A stretch of 64,000 nt of DNA. Source: Salirhabdus euzebyi. GTDB taxonomy: Bacteria > Bacillota > Bacilli > Bacillales > Alkalibacillaceae. The translations under genes were made by a program, and so were the position numbers. How positions within the stretch are numbered: the first letter of the stretch is position 1; every line of letters begins with the position of its first letter. This document shows positions 7,980-17,126 of this stretch, piece by piece. Where the stretch lies: the NCBI RefSeq assembly GCF_014207435.1, contig NZ_JACHGH010000014.1:24072-88071 (forward strand), written 5' to 3'. The notes under the pieces are model-generated. The model was not told the DNA's origin, ran no database searches, and saw nothing but the letters and a program-made list of their open reading frames with translations.

Positions 7980-9842
7980 GTGAGTACAGCTACTGTAGGA
8001 AAGCGTAGCTTTGGAGCTGTAGTTTGGGATTACTTAACTACAGTAGACCATAAGAAAATTGCTATTCTGTACTTAGTTGCCGGTGGTTTCTTTTTCTTAC
8101 TCGGTGGTCTAGAAGCAATGCTTATCCGTTTACAATTGATGGCACCAGATAGTGAATTGATTGGTGCTCAATTTTATAATGAATTGTTCACGATGCATGG
8201 AACAACAATGATTTTCTTAGCAGCAATGCCATTATTGTTTGCGCTTATGAACGCCATCATGCCATTACAAATTGGTGCTCGTGATGTTGCGTTCCCATTT
8301 ATCAACGCTTTAGGTTTTTGGTTATTTTTATTTGGTGGTTTGCTTCTTAACTGTTCATGGTTTTTAGGAGGAGCACCAGATGCAGGATGGACTGCTTATG
8401 CACCACTTTCTGTTATTTCACCAGGCCATGGGGTGGATTTTTATGCCTTAGGTCTACAAATATCAGGTTTTGGTACGTTGATGGGTGGTATTAACTTTAT
8501 CGTTACTATTATTACGATGCGTGCACCTGGTATGACATACATGCGTATGCCACTATTCACGTGGTCTACATTTGTTGCAAGTATACTTATTTTATTTGCT
8601 TTTCCAGCCTTAACAGTTGGATTATTCTTGCTTACATTTGACCGTTTATTCGGAGCAAACTTCTTTGTTCCTGATATGGGTGGAAATGAAATTATTTGGG
8701 AGCATTTATTCTGGATATTCGGACACCCTGAAGTATATATCTTAATACTTCCAGCGTTTGGGGTATTTAGTGAAGTGTTTTCAACTTTTTCTAAGAAGCG
8801 TTTATTTGGATATTCATCCATGGTATTTGCAACAGTGTTAATTGCATTCTTAGGATTTATGGTATGGGCTCACCATATGTTTACAGTAGGTATGGGGCCA
8901 ATTGCAAACTCTATTTTTGCGATTGCAACAATGGCGATTGCAGTACCAACTGGTATAAAAATATTTAACTGGCTATTAACGATGTGGGGCGGTAGTATTC
9001 GTATGACTACTGCGATGCTGTACGCGGTCAGCTTTATTCCAACCTTTACACTAGGTGGTATTACTGGGGTAATGCTAGCATCAGCTGCGGCTGACTATCA
9101 GTACCATGATTCTTATTTCGTAGTTGCCCATTTCCACTACGTTATCGTAGGTGGGGTAGTATTTGGTATACTTGGTGGTCTAACATATTGGTGGCCATTA
9201 ATGTTTGGCAAAATGTTAAATGAAAAATTAGGTAAATGGACATTCTGGTTATTCTTTACTGGTTTCCATTTGACTTTCTTTATTCAACACTTCTTGGGTC
9301 TAATGGGTATGCCTCGTAGATACTGGAAATTCTTAGAAGGTCAAGGATTAGAAACAGGAAACTTAATTAGTACAGTAGGTGCCTTTTTAATGGCGATAGC
9401 TACCTTTATATTGTTATATAACGTCATAATAACAACGGTTAAAGGGAAAAAATCTCCTGCTGATCCATGGGATGGACGTACGTTGGAATGGTCATTACCT
9501 AACCCAACACCATTCTATAACTTTAAACAGCTACCACTTGTGCGTGGTTTAGATCCTTTATGGGTTGAAAAAACACAAGGAAATGGCAAAATGATTCCTG
9601 CAGAGCCATTAGATGATATTCATATGCCAAATAATTCGTTCTTACCATTTACAATATCATTAGGCCTATTCATTGCAGCATTTGGATTTATGTATCGTGT
9701 AGATGCTGGGTTCCCTGCATATGTTGCTATAGGAGTTGGTTTGGCAATTACATTAGGTAGTATGTTAATCCGTTCTGTAAAAGACGATTTAGGGTATCAT
9801 ATTCATAAAGAAGATCTTGAAAAAGAGGGGGCTGGGGAATGA
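7980..9842 (+). CDS. ctaD: Cytochrome caa3 oxidase subunit I
   Basis: Catalytic subunit that reduces oxygen to water and pumps protons. The 620 residues span at least twelve membrane helices. Ligand motifs are all present: HGTTMIF (low-spin heme a), HPEVYILILPAFG (CuB histidine and the cross-linked tyrosine), WAHHMF (two CuB histidines) and HFHYVIVGG (heme a3 and heme a histidines). It starts with GTG at 7980, seven bases or so after a GGGAGG ribosome site, and its stop overlaps the ctaE start by four bases (ATGA), indicating coupled translation. Confidence 0.97.
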   Translation: MSTATVGKRSFGAVVWDYLTTVDHKKIAILYLVAGGFFFLLGGLEAMLIRLQLMAPDSELIGAQFYNELFTMHGTTMIFLAAMPLLFALMNAIMPLQIGARDVAFPFINALGFWLFLFGGLLLNCSWFLGGAPDAGWTAYAPLSVISPGHGVDFYALGLQISGFGTLMGGINFIVTIITMRAPGMTYMRMPLFTWSTFVASILILFAFPALTVGLFLLTFDRLFGANFFVPDMGGNEIIWEHLFWIFGHPEVYILILPAFGVFSEVFSTFSKKRLFGYSSMVFATVLIAFLGFMVWAHHMFTVGMGPIANSIFAIATMAIAVPTGIKIFNWLLTMWGGSIRMTTAMLYAVSFIPTFTLGGITGVMLASAAADYQYHDSYFVVAHFHYVIVGGVVFGILGGLTYWWPLMFGKMLNEKLGKWTFWLFFTGFHLTFFIQHFLGLMGMPRRYWKFLEGQGLETGNLISTVGAFLMAIATFILLYNVIITTVKGKKSPADPWDGRTLEWSLPNPTPFYNFKQLPLVRGLDPLWVEKTQGNGKMIPAEPLDDIHMPNNSFLPFTISLGLFIAAFGFMYRVDAGFPAYVAIGVGLAITLGSMLIRSVKDDLGYHIHKEDLEKEGAGE

Positions 9843-10474
9843 GTACACATGAAGATGTATTAAGCTCTGAAAACCTTCCGCATGAACCCGAAAAAGCTAC
9901 CCTTGAAGGTAAAAATAAATTTTTAGGATTTTGGTTTTTCCTTGGTGGTGAAACAGTCCTATTTGCTAGCTTATTCGGTACGTATTTAGCATTAAAAAAT
10001 TCGTTTGGTGCTGCTGAGCATACAACACCAAGTCAAGAATTGTTTGGTTTAGAGCTAGTATTCATTATGACTATGCTTTTACTAACAAGTTCATTAACTA
10101 GTGTTTATGCTATGTATCATATGAAAAACCATGATTTCAAGAAAATGATGGTTTGGTTAGGCATTACTGTTTTATTAGGTGCAGCATTCTTAGGCCTAGA
10201 GATTTATGAGTTTTATCATTACGTTCATCACTATCACCATACGTTTACGTCTTCAGCTTTTGGATCAGCCTTCTATACTTTAGTTGGCTTTCACGGAGCG
10301 CACGTAGCATTTGGTTTACTTTGGATTATTACACTTATGATACGTAATGCAAGAAGAGGTTTAAACCTATACAATGCACCTAAGTTTTATGTTGCTAGTC
10401 TTTACTGGCACTTCATTGATGTTGTGTGGGTATTCATCTTTACTGTAGTTTATTTGATGGGGAAGGTGGGTTAA
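9839..10474 (+). CDS. ctaE: Cytochrome caa3 oxidase subunit III
   Basis: Structural membrane subunit of the heme-copper oxidase that stabilises subunit I. The 211 residues have five predicted helices, the usual short bacterial form. Family features include GFWFFLGGETVLFASLFGTY near the start and the HGAHVAFGLLW and YWHFIDVVWVFIF segments near the end. Start and stop are tightly linked to ctaD (four-base overlap) and ctaF (three-base gap). Confidence 0.97.
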   Translation: MSTHEDVLSSENLPHEPEKATLEGKNKFLGFWFFLGGETVLFASLFGTYLALKNSFGAAEHTTPSQELFGLELVFIMTMLLLTSSLTSVYAMYHMKNHDFKKMMVWLGITVLLGAAFLGLEIYEFYHYVHHYHHTFTSSAFGSAFYTLVGFHGAHVAFGLLWIITLMIRNARRGLNLYNAPKFYVASLYWHFIDVVWVFIFTVVYLMGKVG

Positions 10475-10477
10475 TAA

Positions 10478-10798
10478 ATGGCAAAAGACACCAATTCCAA
10501 TCATGCAGACCAATATTATAAAGCGAAGAAAAAAGAGGAAATGAAACATCAGGTTATCACTTTTGCTTTAATGATTGTTTTCACAATTATTGCATTTGGT
10601 CTGGTAATAGGTGAGTTTGATAAACTATTCGTTTTCCCAGTTCTATTAGTTCTGGCAGCAGTTCAAGTAGGATTCCAGTTCTATTACTTTATGCATATGA
10701 GTCATAAAGGGCATGAGTTTCCAGCGCTAATGATTTATTCCGGAATCTTTGCTGCCATTTTGACTATCCTAGCTTTAACTACGATAACTTGGGTTTAA
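10478..10798 (+). CDS. ctaF: Cytochrome caa3 oxidase subunit IV
   Basis: Small subunit of the caa3 oxidase, 106 residues with three membrane helices and the family segment QFYYFMHMSHKGHEFP. It probably helps CuB binding or complex stability, as for the family. It is the last gene of ctaCDEF, begins three bases after ctaE, and is followed by a clear terminator. Confidence 0.95.
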   Translation: MAKDTNSNHADQYYKAKKKEEMKHQVITFALMIVFTIIAFGLVIGEFDKLFVFPVLLVLAAVQVGFQFYYFMHMSHKGHEFPALMIYSGIFAAILTILALTTITWV

Positions 10799-10833
10799 TA
10801 AGCTTACAAATAACTTTATATTAAATAATTTAA

Positions 10834-10865
10834 GCAAAAACGAGCTCTTAGTAGCTCGTTTTTGC
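10834..10865 (+). terminator. Intrinsic terminator of ctaCDEF
   Basis: GCAAAAACGAGCT and AGCTCGTTTTTGC form a 13-base perfect stem with a CTTAGT loop. The T run is inside the 3' arm. Confidence 0.9.
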
Positions 10866-11001
10866 ATGTTTTATTAAGTTAGTTAGTTTATTGTCGTATT
10901 TGTGACATTTCTATGAATAAAGAGGACAAATTTAGAATCTCCTATTAAAATCAGTTATAATAGGAATGATGTATATTCAGTTTAAAATGGAGTGACATAA
11001 T

Positions 11002-11895
11002 ATGTGGGCAAAAATACAAATTTTTGGTTTTAGAGCACTATGGAGTCCATATTTCTTTCTATTTATATTGGCTCTTGCAGTATTGTATTATCTCGTCACT
11101 GGTCCATTGCGTCATAAATTTGGTGGCAATGAAGAGGATATCCCATCTGTTAAACAACGGATTTCTTTCTATGCAGGTTTAGCTTTACTCTATATAGTGA
11201 AAGGTTCTCCTGTTGATTTATTATCCCATATCATGTTTATGGCACATATGATTCAAATGGCTTTTTATTATCTAGTTTTCCCTATACTAATTATTCGTGG
11301 GATACCGGTGTGGATTTGGAAAAAGGTTTTTAATACAAAAGGTTTACGTCACGTTTTAAATTTATTAACGAAACCGTTAATAGCAATTTTTCTATTTAAC
11401 TTTTTATTTTCTATCTACCATCTGCCTGACATATTAGATTATTCTAAGTCACATGAAATATCTCATTCAGTCATTTCTGTTGTGCTTCTATTTGCAGCTT
11501 TTTGTATGTGGTGGCCTTTATTAACACCAATTAAAGAACAACAAATTATGAAGCCATTATACAAAATTTTATATATCTTTGGTAACGGTGTATTAATTAC
11601 GCCTGCTTGTGGGCTTATTATGTTTTCAAGTATCCCACTTTATAGCACGTATTCAGATGTACAGGCGTGGTCGAATGCATTAAGTCTGTGTGTCCCGCTC
11701 GATGTTTTACAAGGGATCACTTTAAGTGGCCCTGAGTTGTTTTCTAATATTTCCTTATTGCATGATCAACAAGCAGGAGGAATACTTATGAAAGTTCTAC
11801 AAGAGGTTATTTATGGTATTATTTTAGGAAGTGTGTTCTTTAAATGGTTTAGAAGCGAAAATCGGGGAGTAGACCCTATACCAAATCAATCTTAA
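11002..11895 (+). CDS. ctaG: Cytochrome caa3 oxidase assembly factor CtaG
   Basis: Membrane protein of the caa3_CtaG family, required for an active caa3 oxidase in B. subtilis and thought to help insert copper into subunit I. It is unrelated to the mitochondrial Cox11 type of CtaG. The 297 residues hold about seven helices with the conserved histidine segments SHIMFMAHMIQM and IYHLPD. It has its own upstream region after the ctaF terminator, with a TATAAT box at about 10957, so it can be transcribed separately. Confidence 0.95.
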   Translation: MWAKIQIFGFRALWSPYFFLFILALAVLYYLVTGPLRHKFGGNEEDIPSVKQRISFYAGLALLYIVKGSPVDLLSHIMFMAHMIQMAFYYLVFPILIIRGIPVWIWKKVFNTKGLRHVLNLLTKPLIAIFLFNFLFSIYHLPDILDYSKSHEISHSVISVVLLFAAFCMWWPLLTPIKEQQIMKPLYKILYIFGNGVLITPACGLIMFSSIPLYSTYSDVQAWSNALSLCVPLDVLQGITLSGPELFSNISLLHDQQAGGILMKVLQEVIYGIILGSVFFKWFRSENRGVDPIPNQS

Positions 11896-11933
11896 ATTTT
11901 GATTTAAATATGTTGCTGGAGGAATGGACGAGT

Positions 11934-12392
11934 ATGGTACCTATTTTACCTACAATTAGTACTTTTTTTATCGTGTTAAGTGCAATATTAGTTGCTATTG
12001 GCTGGGTTTTAATTGCTAAAAACAAAAAAGAAGCACATAAAAAAGTGATGATTTCTGGAGCTATTGCTGCTCTTATTTTCTTCATTATTTATTCTTCTAG
12101 AACAATTTTTATGGGAAATACAGCCTTTGGTGGTCCTGAGGATATAAAAATTTACTACACAATATTTCTAGTTTTTCATATCATCTTAGCAACAACAGGA
12201 GCAGTTTTTGGCTTAACGACCTTATATTTGGCCTTTAAACGTAATATTAAGAAACACCGTAAGATTGGTCCTATCACAAGTATCATTTGGTTTTTCACTG
12301 CTATTACGGGAGTAGTTGTTTATTTATTGCTTTACGTATTATTTGATGGTGGGACAACCACAAGTTTAATAAAAGCGATCTTCGGATTTTAA
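11934..12392 (+). CDS. ctaM: DUF420 membrane protein CtaM, cytochrome oxidase biogenesis
   Basis: A 152-residue protein with four membrane helices of the DUF420 family. The B. subtilis member YozB (CtaM) takes part in cytochrome c oxidase biogenesis, and the position directly after ctaG agrees. Histidines near the membrane faces (KKEAHKKVMISG, FLVFHIILA, KKHRKIGPI) are candidate metal or heme ligands. I choose the ATG at 11934 because GGAGGA lies about ten bases before it; an upstream in-frame ATG at 11910 has no ribosome site. The gap from ctaG is small, so the two probably share a transcript. Confidence 0.9.
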   Translation: MVPILPTISTFFIVLSAILVAIGWVLIAKNKKEAHKKVMISGAIAALIFFIIYSSRTIFMGNTAFGGPEDIKIYYTIFLVFHIILATTGAVFGLTTLYLAFKRNIKKHRKIGPITSIIWFFTAITGVVVYLLLYVLFDGGTTTSLIKAIFGF

Positions 12393-12410
12393 TCATGTTG
12401 GATAGTAACG

Positions 12411-12911
12411 ATGATCATTTGTTCGGATAGATTATTTTTTCACCCTATAACAAGAACAGAAGCCAATTTGTTAATGATTAGCCCGAATGACTTTGAATCA
12501 ATTAGTGGGCTTTCGTTAAATAAAGATTGGCCACATGATGGACTAAGAGCATATCTACCGATTTATGTAGAACAATTACTGAAAAATAATCATGTAAAAG
12601 GCTATGGTCCATGGATAGTCTATACAAATGAAAAAAAGGTTATAGGCGATATTGGATTTAGAGGCGTTCCTGGCGCGAATGGCTATTTGGAGGTTGGTTA
12701 CTATATAACTCCTGCAGAACGCAAAAAGGGGTACGCTAGTGAGTCCCTAGGGGTACTGTGTGACTGGGCCTTTTCTCAAACGGGTGTTAAAGGAATCCTT
12801 GCGGAATGTGAAATGAAAAACAGAGGCTCACAAATGGTTTTGGAAAAAAACCGTTTTGTAAGGATAGCAAATGATGGCTATAGCATTTCCTATGAGCTAC
12901 TAAAAATATAA
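12411..12911 (+). CDS. GNAT-family N-acetyltransferase (RimJ/RimL-like)
   Basis: A 166-residue acetyltransferase resembling the RimJ/RimL branch. Visible are the GNAT beta-strand pair ending EVGYYITPAERKKGYASE, which holds the acetyl-CoA pyrophosphate loop (ERKKGYA), and the C-terminal ECEMKNRGSQMVLEKNRF segment, where an asparagine before the last helix is typical. The substrate cannot be told from sequence. It lies 18 bases after ctaM with a poor ribosome site, so it may be read from the same transcript. It is not part of the B. subtilis cta region and looks like a local addition. Confidence 0.85.
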   Translation: MIICSDRLFFHPITRTEANLLMISPNDFESISGLSLNKDWPHDGLRAYLPIYVEQLLKNNHVKGYGPWIVYTNEKKVIGDIGFRGVPGANGYLEVGYYITPAERKKGYASESLGVLCDWAFSQTGVKGILAECEMKNRGSQMVLEKNRFVRIANDGYSISYELLKI

Positions 12912-12913
12912 AG

Positions 12914-12946
12914 AAAATGACCAACATTAAATTGTTGGTCATTTTT
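12914..12946. terminator. Bidirectional terminator between the GNAT gene and the AI-2E-type gene
   Basis: AAAATGACCAAC and GTTGGTCATTTT form a stem with a short AT-rich loop and T runs in both directions. It separates two convergent genes. Confidence 0.9.
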
Positions 12947-12966
12947 TCATATGGAACGATTTTTCA

Positions 12967-14025
12967 TTAAATTTTTAAGTTCCATTTTATTATCCCTGCT
13001 TCTTTTGCAGAATTATATGCAATGACAAGAAGAGGACCGAGAATAAAGCCTAGGATTCCTATTAATTTTAAACCTAAGTACATAGCTATTAATGTCACTA
13101 ATGGAGACAAGCCCATATGTCGACCCATCACTTTTGGTTCTACTGTACGCCTTATACCTAAAAGAATAATGGCCAGTATAGCAAGCTCTGTTCCCATCAC
13201 AATATCACCGGCTAAAAACATGTAGAGAGCCCAAGGGCCTAATATGACAATAGAGCCAATGATTGGGATAAAATCAATTAACCATATAATAATGGACATA
13301 ATGATGGCCACTTCAGGAGCTATATATAGTAAACCGATTAAACTCACAATAAAAATAATAATACTAACTAGAAATTGAGCCTTTAAAAACCCTAATATAA
13401 CATAAGCAAATCTTGCATTCATGAACTTTACTTTTTCAGCAGTTTCTTCTGTCATTAGATCATACATTTTATGCTTTAACCTTGGTAATTCAAGCATGAA
13501 CATGAATAAGGCAATAATGTAAACAAGGAAACTGACTAAAAACTCTGGGATTTTGGCTGCGAAACTCGCAATGTTTTCAATCGTAACGTTGTTAGAAATG
13601 GAAGTTTTTATTCCCTCCAAATTCCCTTCTAGTGTTGACCTTACTTCCGTAACAAAATTATGTGGCATATCTTGAGTAAATGTATTCATATTAGCTTCTA
13701 AGTCATTAATTAGTTCTGTCATATCATTTATGTAATCAGGTGCATTTTCGGAAATTTTTATGAGTTGGGCTACGGCCTTTGTTGTTACGTATGTACCAAT
13801 CGTACTAAATACAATGAGAAAGCTAATGAAAACAATAATGACGCTAATTTTCCGATTGATTCGGAGTCTAAATCGCACAAATCGCACAATAGGATTTAAC
13901 ATCATAGAAGTTAAAATGGCAAGGATTAAAGGTACAGATACAGGTAATATGAAGAAAAAGACGAGTAATAATAATATGATATAAAATAATATTGTCCAAT
14001 GGCGTTTCGTTATTTTATTTAACAA
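12967..14025 (-). CDS. AI-2E family transporter, resembling sporulation protein YtvI
   Basis: A 352-residue polytopic membrane protein with the arrangement of the AI-2E transporter (PF01594) family. There are two to three N-terminal helices, a long soluble loop (about residues 75-150), then a helix-rich C-terminal half with the family segment DFIPIIGSIVILGPW and the ending RRTVEPKVMGRHMGLSPLVTL cut by short loops. Members include autoinducer and ion transporters and the B. subtilis sporulation protein YtvI, which this resembles most by eye. Transport substrate is unknown. The start is TTG with AAAGGAG about eleven bases ahead. It is on the opposite strand from the cta genes, behind ylbA. Confidence 0.82.
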   Translation of the reverse strand: MLNKITKRHWTILFYIILLLLVFFFILPVSVPLILAILTSMMLNPIVRFVRFRLRINRKISVIIVFISFLIVFSTIGTYVTTKAVAQLIKISENAPDYINDMTELINDLEANMNTFTQDMPHNFVTEVRSTLEGNLEGIKTSISNNVTIENIASFAAKIPEFLVSFLVYIIALFMFMLELPRLKHKMYDLMTEETAEKVKFMNARFAYVILGFLKAQFLVSIIIFIVSLIGLLYIAPEVAIIMSIIIWLIDFIPIIGSIVILGPWALYMFLAGDIVMGTELAILAIILLGIRRTVEPKVMGRHMGLSPLVTLIAMYLGLKLIGILGFILGPLLVIAYNSAKEAGIIKWNLKI

Positions 14026-14116
14026 GAATTATGTAACTCCTTTCAAAAAATCCCTTAGTAAAAATATAGCATAACCCTGACTGTTTGAACATTAAAAAAC
14101 AGTTAAGAAAATAAAA

Positions 14117-14147
14117 AGACTGTTGAATAAAAATTATTCAACAGTCT
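14117..14147 (-). terminator. Terminator downstream of ylbA
   Basis: AGACTGTTGAATA and TATTCAACAGTCT form a 13-base perfect stem. The T run lies on the minus-strand side (plus-strand A run at 14113-14117), so it ends ylbA transcription before the next minus-strand gene. Confidence 0.88.
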
Positions 14148-14152
14148 ATGTT

Positions 14153-14527
14153 TTACTTTTGTTCGTTTTTATAAACTTCTAATTGTTCTTTTACGCGATT
14201 AAGAATTTGATTTGACTTTTCCACGATATTTTCCGGAAAATCTTCACCATCACCATACTCAATACCGTGTGGGTAGTAATGTTTCCCTAAAAGAGGCGTT
14301 AACAATTTAATAACCGCATCTCTTTTGTCCACGTCACCTTCAATAGCATAGCCTTGAACACGAAGGTAGTACGTTTCATTTTTCATAGGTGTTTCCATTT
14401 TAAAATCATATGTAACACGCTCATAATCCCATGCAGATGCTCGTACTAGACCAGCATTGGACATAAGATGATCTAAAGGTTTAAGGTCTACAATTGCTCC
14501 CTCAATTCCTGTTTCTTCAAATTTCAT
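14153..14527 (-). CDS. ylbA: YugN-like family protein YlbA
   Basis: A 124-residue soluble protein beginning MKFEETGIEGAIVDLKPLDHL, which by eye matches the YugN-like family of Bacillaceae. The B. subtilis gene ylbA lies at the same place between ctaG and ylbB. No function is known to me. There are no membrane segments or obvious catalytic motifs; the C-terminal end is a charged helix. ATG at 14527 follows a GAGGTGG ribosome site. Confidence 0.8.
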   Translation of the reverse strand: MKFEETGIEGAIVDLKPLDHLMSNAGLVRASAWDYERVTYDFKMETPMKNETYYLRVQGYAIEGDVDKRDAVIKLLTPLLGKHYYPHGIEYGDGEDFPENIVEKSNQILNRVKEQLEVYKNEQK

Positions 14528-14722
14528 TTATTCCACCTCACAATATTTTTCTCAAAAATAATCTAAAACCATAATAGTATGAAATCAAACAAGAATCAAT
14601 TCTTTCTGTATAAATCCCCTTATTTTACGAAAATTATGTTACAAAATGGACACAATAAATAAGAGGGAGTGGTTGACGATTATCATTCTCTGTTAATTCA
14701 TAAAACAGGAGGGAACGATTTC

Positions 14723-15163
14723 ATGAAATTGGTCCGTGATATTATGACAACTGGTGTAGAATGCTGTTCAACAAATGATAACATTTATGAGGCAGCATTG
14801 AAAATGAAGCAATTAGATGTAGGGGCAATTCCAATAGTGGATGAGAATAAAAATTTGTTAGGCATTGTAACCGACCGCGATCTTGTTCTGAGAGGTTATG
14901 CAAACAAAAAACCTGGTTCAACATCTGTTTCTGAATGCATGAGCGAAGATCTTTACTCTGTTACACCAGATACAGATTTACAAGAAGCAAGTAAAATGAT
15001 GTCTGATAAGCAAATTCGTAGACTTCCAGTAGTTGAAAATGGAAAATTAACTGGAATTATATCACTAGGTGATCTTGCATTGGATAAACAATCTGATCAA
15101 GCAGCAGGAGAGGCTTTAGAAGATATTTCTGTACCAAATGAAAATTCACGTGCTATGCATTAA
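14723..15163 (+). CDS. ylbB: Tandem CBS-domain protein YlbB
   Basis: A 146-residue protein made of two CBS domains (about residues 5-60 and 70-125), the Bateman module that binds adenine nucleotides. Repeated signatures are GAIPIVDENKNLLGIVTDRDL and RRLPVVENGKLTGIISLGDLA, shown here only in part of each domain. There is no enzyme domain attached, so it is probably a sensor or partner protein. The ATG at 14723 is chosen because AGGAGGG lies just upstream; the frame extends 18 codons further without a ribosome site. A terminator follows at once. Confidence 0.88.
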   Translation: MKLVRDIMTTGVECCSTNDNIYEAALKMKQLDVGAIPIVDENKNLLGIVTDRDLVLRGYANKKPGSTSVSECMSEDLYSVTPDTDLQEASKMMSDKQIRRLPVVENGKLTGIISLGDLALDKQSDQAAGEALEDISVPNENSRAMH

Positions 15164-15190
15164 AAAAAACCGCCCATCGTGGCGGTTTTC
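15164..15190 (+). terminator. Intrinsic terminator of ylbB
   Basis: AAAACCGCCCA and TGGCGGTTTT pair around a TCG loop directly after the ylbB stop. The upstream A run could also serve the other direction, but no gene faces it. Confidence 0.85.
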
Positions 15191-15250
15191 ATATTTTTCA
15201 TTTTTTATTATAAAATGAAAATATATTGATTTAAGGGAGACGGAGTTAAT

Positions 15251-16312
15251 ATGAAACGATTGGGGATTATTGCGGTACTGTTATTCGTCTTTTATATTTT
15301 TATGGAAGAGGAAGCGTTATTAAATGATTTCATTCACAATTTGAAAGAACCAAGTGTTAAAGAAGAAGAATTAATCAAAGATGAAATAAAAGTGGAACAA
15401 CAAGAGAAGTTACCTTCCAATGTATTTTCTGGAGATTTATTTGAATTGTTTGCTTCGTCTGAACAGAAGATTATAGACAAACTCGGTCAACCAAATCGTA
15501 AAGATCCCTCGCCTTATGGTTACGATTGGTGGATTTATGAGAAAATTGAAGATCAGTACATACAGATAGCAATGGAAAATGGGCAATCGGTATCTGTTTT
15601 TGCTACTGGCGATAGTATACCGATGAGTCCTGTTACGATAGGGGATCAGTATGAAAAAGTAATGGAACACTTTCCTTTCGAGGAGGAAGTACAATTTGAA
15701 ACAACTGATGGTAGCTATCAGTTTCTGTTAAAGGAAGGGGATTTAAAAATAAATCCTTTAGTGAGTTTGTCAGACGATTACTTTATCCAGTTTTATTTTG
15801 ATACGTTTACAAATGAATTATCATCCGTACGTTTGCTAACCAGTGATGCATTACTCCGAATAAAACCATATGCAGTGAAGTATAGAGGTGATTTACCAAA
15901 GGTGGAGGATCTGGACGAACAGCAGTGGGAAAAGGTACAGAATGGTAGAGAAAGGCAAATTCTAGCTATTTCAAACATCATTCGTCAGCGATTTGATTTA
16001 AGCCATTTACAATGGGAAAATCAAGTGTCACAAGTTGCATTTTCTCACAGTAAAGATATGTCTATTAATCAGTATTTTTCTCACTTTTCTTTAAACGGGG
16101 ACGGCTTAAAGGAGAGGTTGGCAAAATATGATATAGCTTATCGTTCAGCAGGAGAAAATATTGCAGCTCAATATCCAGATGCACCAGCAGCTGTAGAAGG
16201 ATGGTTAAATAGTGAAGGGCATCGCAAAGCATTGTTAAATAGAGATTATACGCATTTAGGCGTAGGTGTTTATCGGGATTACTATACACAAAACTTTGTG
16301 CAAGCACAGTAA
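15251..16312 (+). CDS. ylbC: CAP/SCP-domain secreted or membrane-anchored protein YlbC
   Basis: 353 residues. An N-terminal hydrophobic segment (about 4-19) is a signal or anchor. A middle region (about 55-190) matches the CAP-associated N-terminal domain by layout (EQKIIDKLGQPNRKDPSPYG). The C-terminal 115 residues are a CAP/SCP (PF00188) domain with the markers SHSKDMSINQYFSH, AGENIA and GHRKALLN, including the two histidines and acidic residue that form the CAP cavity. Related domains occur in many secreted proteins; the role of YlbC is not established. ATG follows AAGGGAGACGG. Confidence 0.9.
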   Translation: MKRLGIIAVLLFVFYIFMEEEALLNDFIHNLKEPSVKEEELIKDEIKVEQQEKLPSNVFSGDLFELFASSEQKIIDKLGQPNRKDPSPYGYDWWIYEKIEDQYIQIAMENGQSVSVFATGDSIPMSPVTIGDQYEKVMEHFPFEEEVQFETTDGSYQFLLKEGDLKINPLVSLSDDYFIQFYFDTFTNELSSVRLLTSDALLRIKPYAVKYRGDLPKVEDLDEQQWEKVQNGRERQILAISNIIRQRFDLSHLQWENQVSQVAFSHSKDMSINQYFSHFSLNGDGLKERLAKYDIAYRSAGENIAAQYPDAPAAVEGWLNSEGHRKALLNRDYTHLGVGVYRDYYTQNFVQAQ

Positions 16313-16394
16313 ACTTTTTTACAAATAGAAGAACGTTTTGGGCTCACCTTACATAAAGTATGGTAGTAAAGTGTGTATAGGTGAGGTGAGGAAA

Positions 16395-16808
16395 ATGGGG
16401 AATCTTCATCCGAAAGTATCCAAATTCAAAGCATTTGTTGAAAAGCATCCAAAACTAATTAAACAGGTAAGAAAAAACAAAGAAGGTTGGCAACCTTACT
16501 TTGAAAAATGGGTTTTATATGGAGAAGAGGATGAATACTGGAAGCAGTTTAAATCTGAATCAGAAAAAGAAAAGAAAAAGTCCGAATCTAAAGCAAGTAA
16601 CCAAGAATTACTGAAAAAACTATCTTCCATGTTTAATAATATGGACATGGATAAACTGCAAGAACAAATGAACCAACTAAATGGTGTTATTACCAATGTT
16701 CAATCGATGATGACACAATTCCAACAAAATAAACAGCAAAACCAAAATCAAAACCCTAATGTAAGTCAACAAAACAGGCCAAATCCATTCCATTTTGGAA
16801 AGGATTAG
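16395..16808 (+). CDS. ylbD: YlbD spore-coat-like protein
   Basis: A 137-residue protein of the YlbD family, listed as a putative spore coat component in B. subtilis. It opens with HPKVSKFKAFVEKHPKLI and carries a charged middle followed by a Gln/Asn-rich tail (about residues 100-130), a composition often seen in coat proteins. The ATG at 16395 is chosen because GGTGAGG precedes it and the family starts here; upstream in-frame ATGs lack a ribosome site. It is followed after 12 bases by ylbE. Confidence 0.85.
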   Translation: MGNLHPKVSKFKAFVEKHPKLIKQVRKNKEGWQPYFEKWVLYGEEDEYWKQFKSESEKEKKKSESKASNQELLKKLSSMFNNMDMDKLQEQMNQLNGVITNVQSMMTQFQQNKQQNQNQNPNVSQQNRPNPFHFGKD

Positions 16809-16820
16809 GAGGGGTTTAGC

Positions 16821-17063
16821 ATGCAAGCACATGTCCATAAATATTTATTACAAAGACCAGATTTGTTACATTTCGTTCGAATGAACCCAAGTTGGTACCG
16901 GTTATTGACACGTAATCCAGAACAGGTGGCTACATTGGAAAAAGCGTCTAAAATATTTTATGGTAAGACGTTTTCACAAAGAGTCGGACGAATACAGGAG
17001 AGTATGAGTTTAATACAGATGCTTTTATCGATGTCTAGTGCGATGAATGAACCGACAGAATAA
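16821..17063 (+). CDS. ylbE: YlbE-like protein
   Basis: An 80-residue protein recognisable as YlbE by its place between ylbD and ylbF and by the conserved opening with LLQRPDLLHFVRMNPSWYR in part. No function is known. It has an AGGAGGGG ribosome site and probably shares the ylbD transcript. Composition is basic and aromatic with no membrane helix. Confidence 0.85.
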   Translation: MQAHVHKYLLQRPDLLHFVRMNPSWYRLLTRNPEQVATLEKASKIFYGKTFSQRVGRIQESMSLIQMLLSMSSAMNEPTE

Positions 17064-17126
17064 TGCATAGTTTAACCATTTCCCTTCTCTATCAGAATTT
17101 GGTATGATAGAGAAGGAGGTGACAGC

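Noticed and set aside
8441..8821. Minus-strand open frame of 126 codons inside ctaD
   Set aside because: It is the shadow of a strongly conserved gene, has no ribosome site and no family resemblance.
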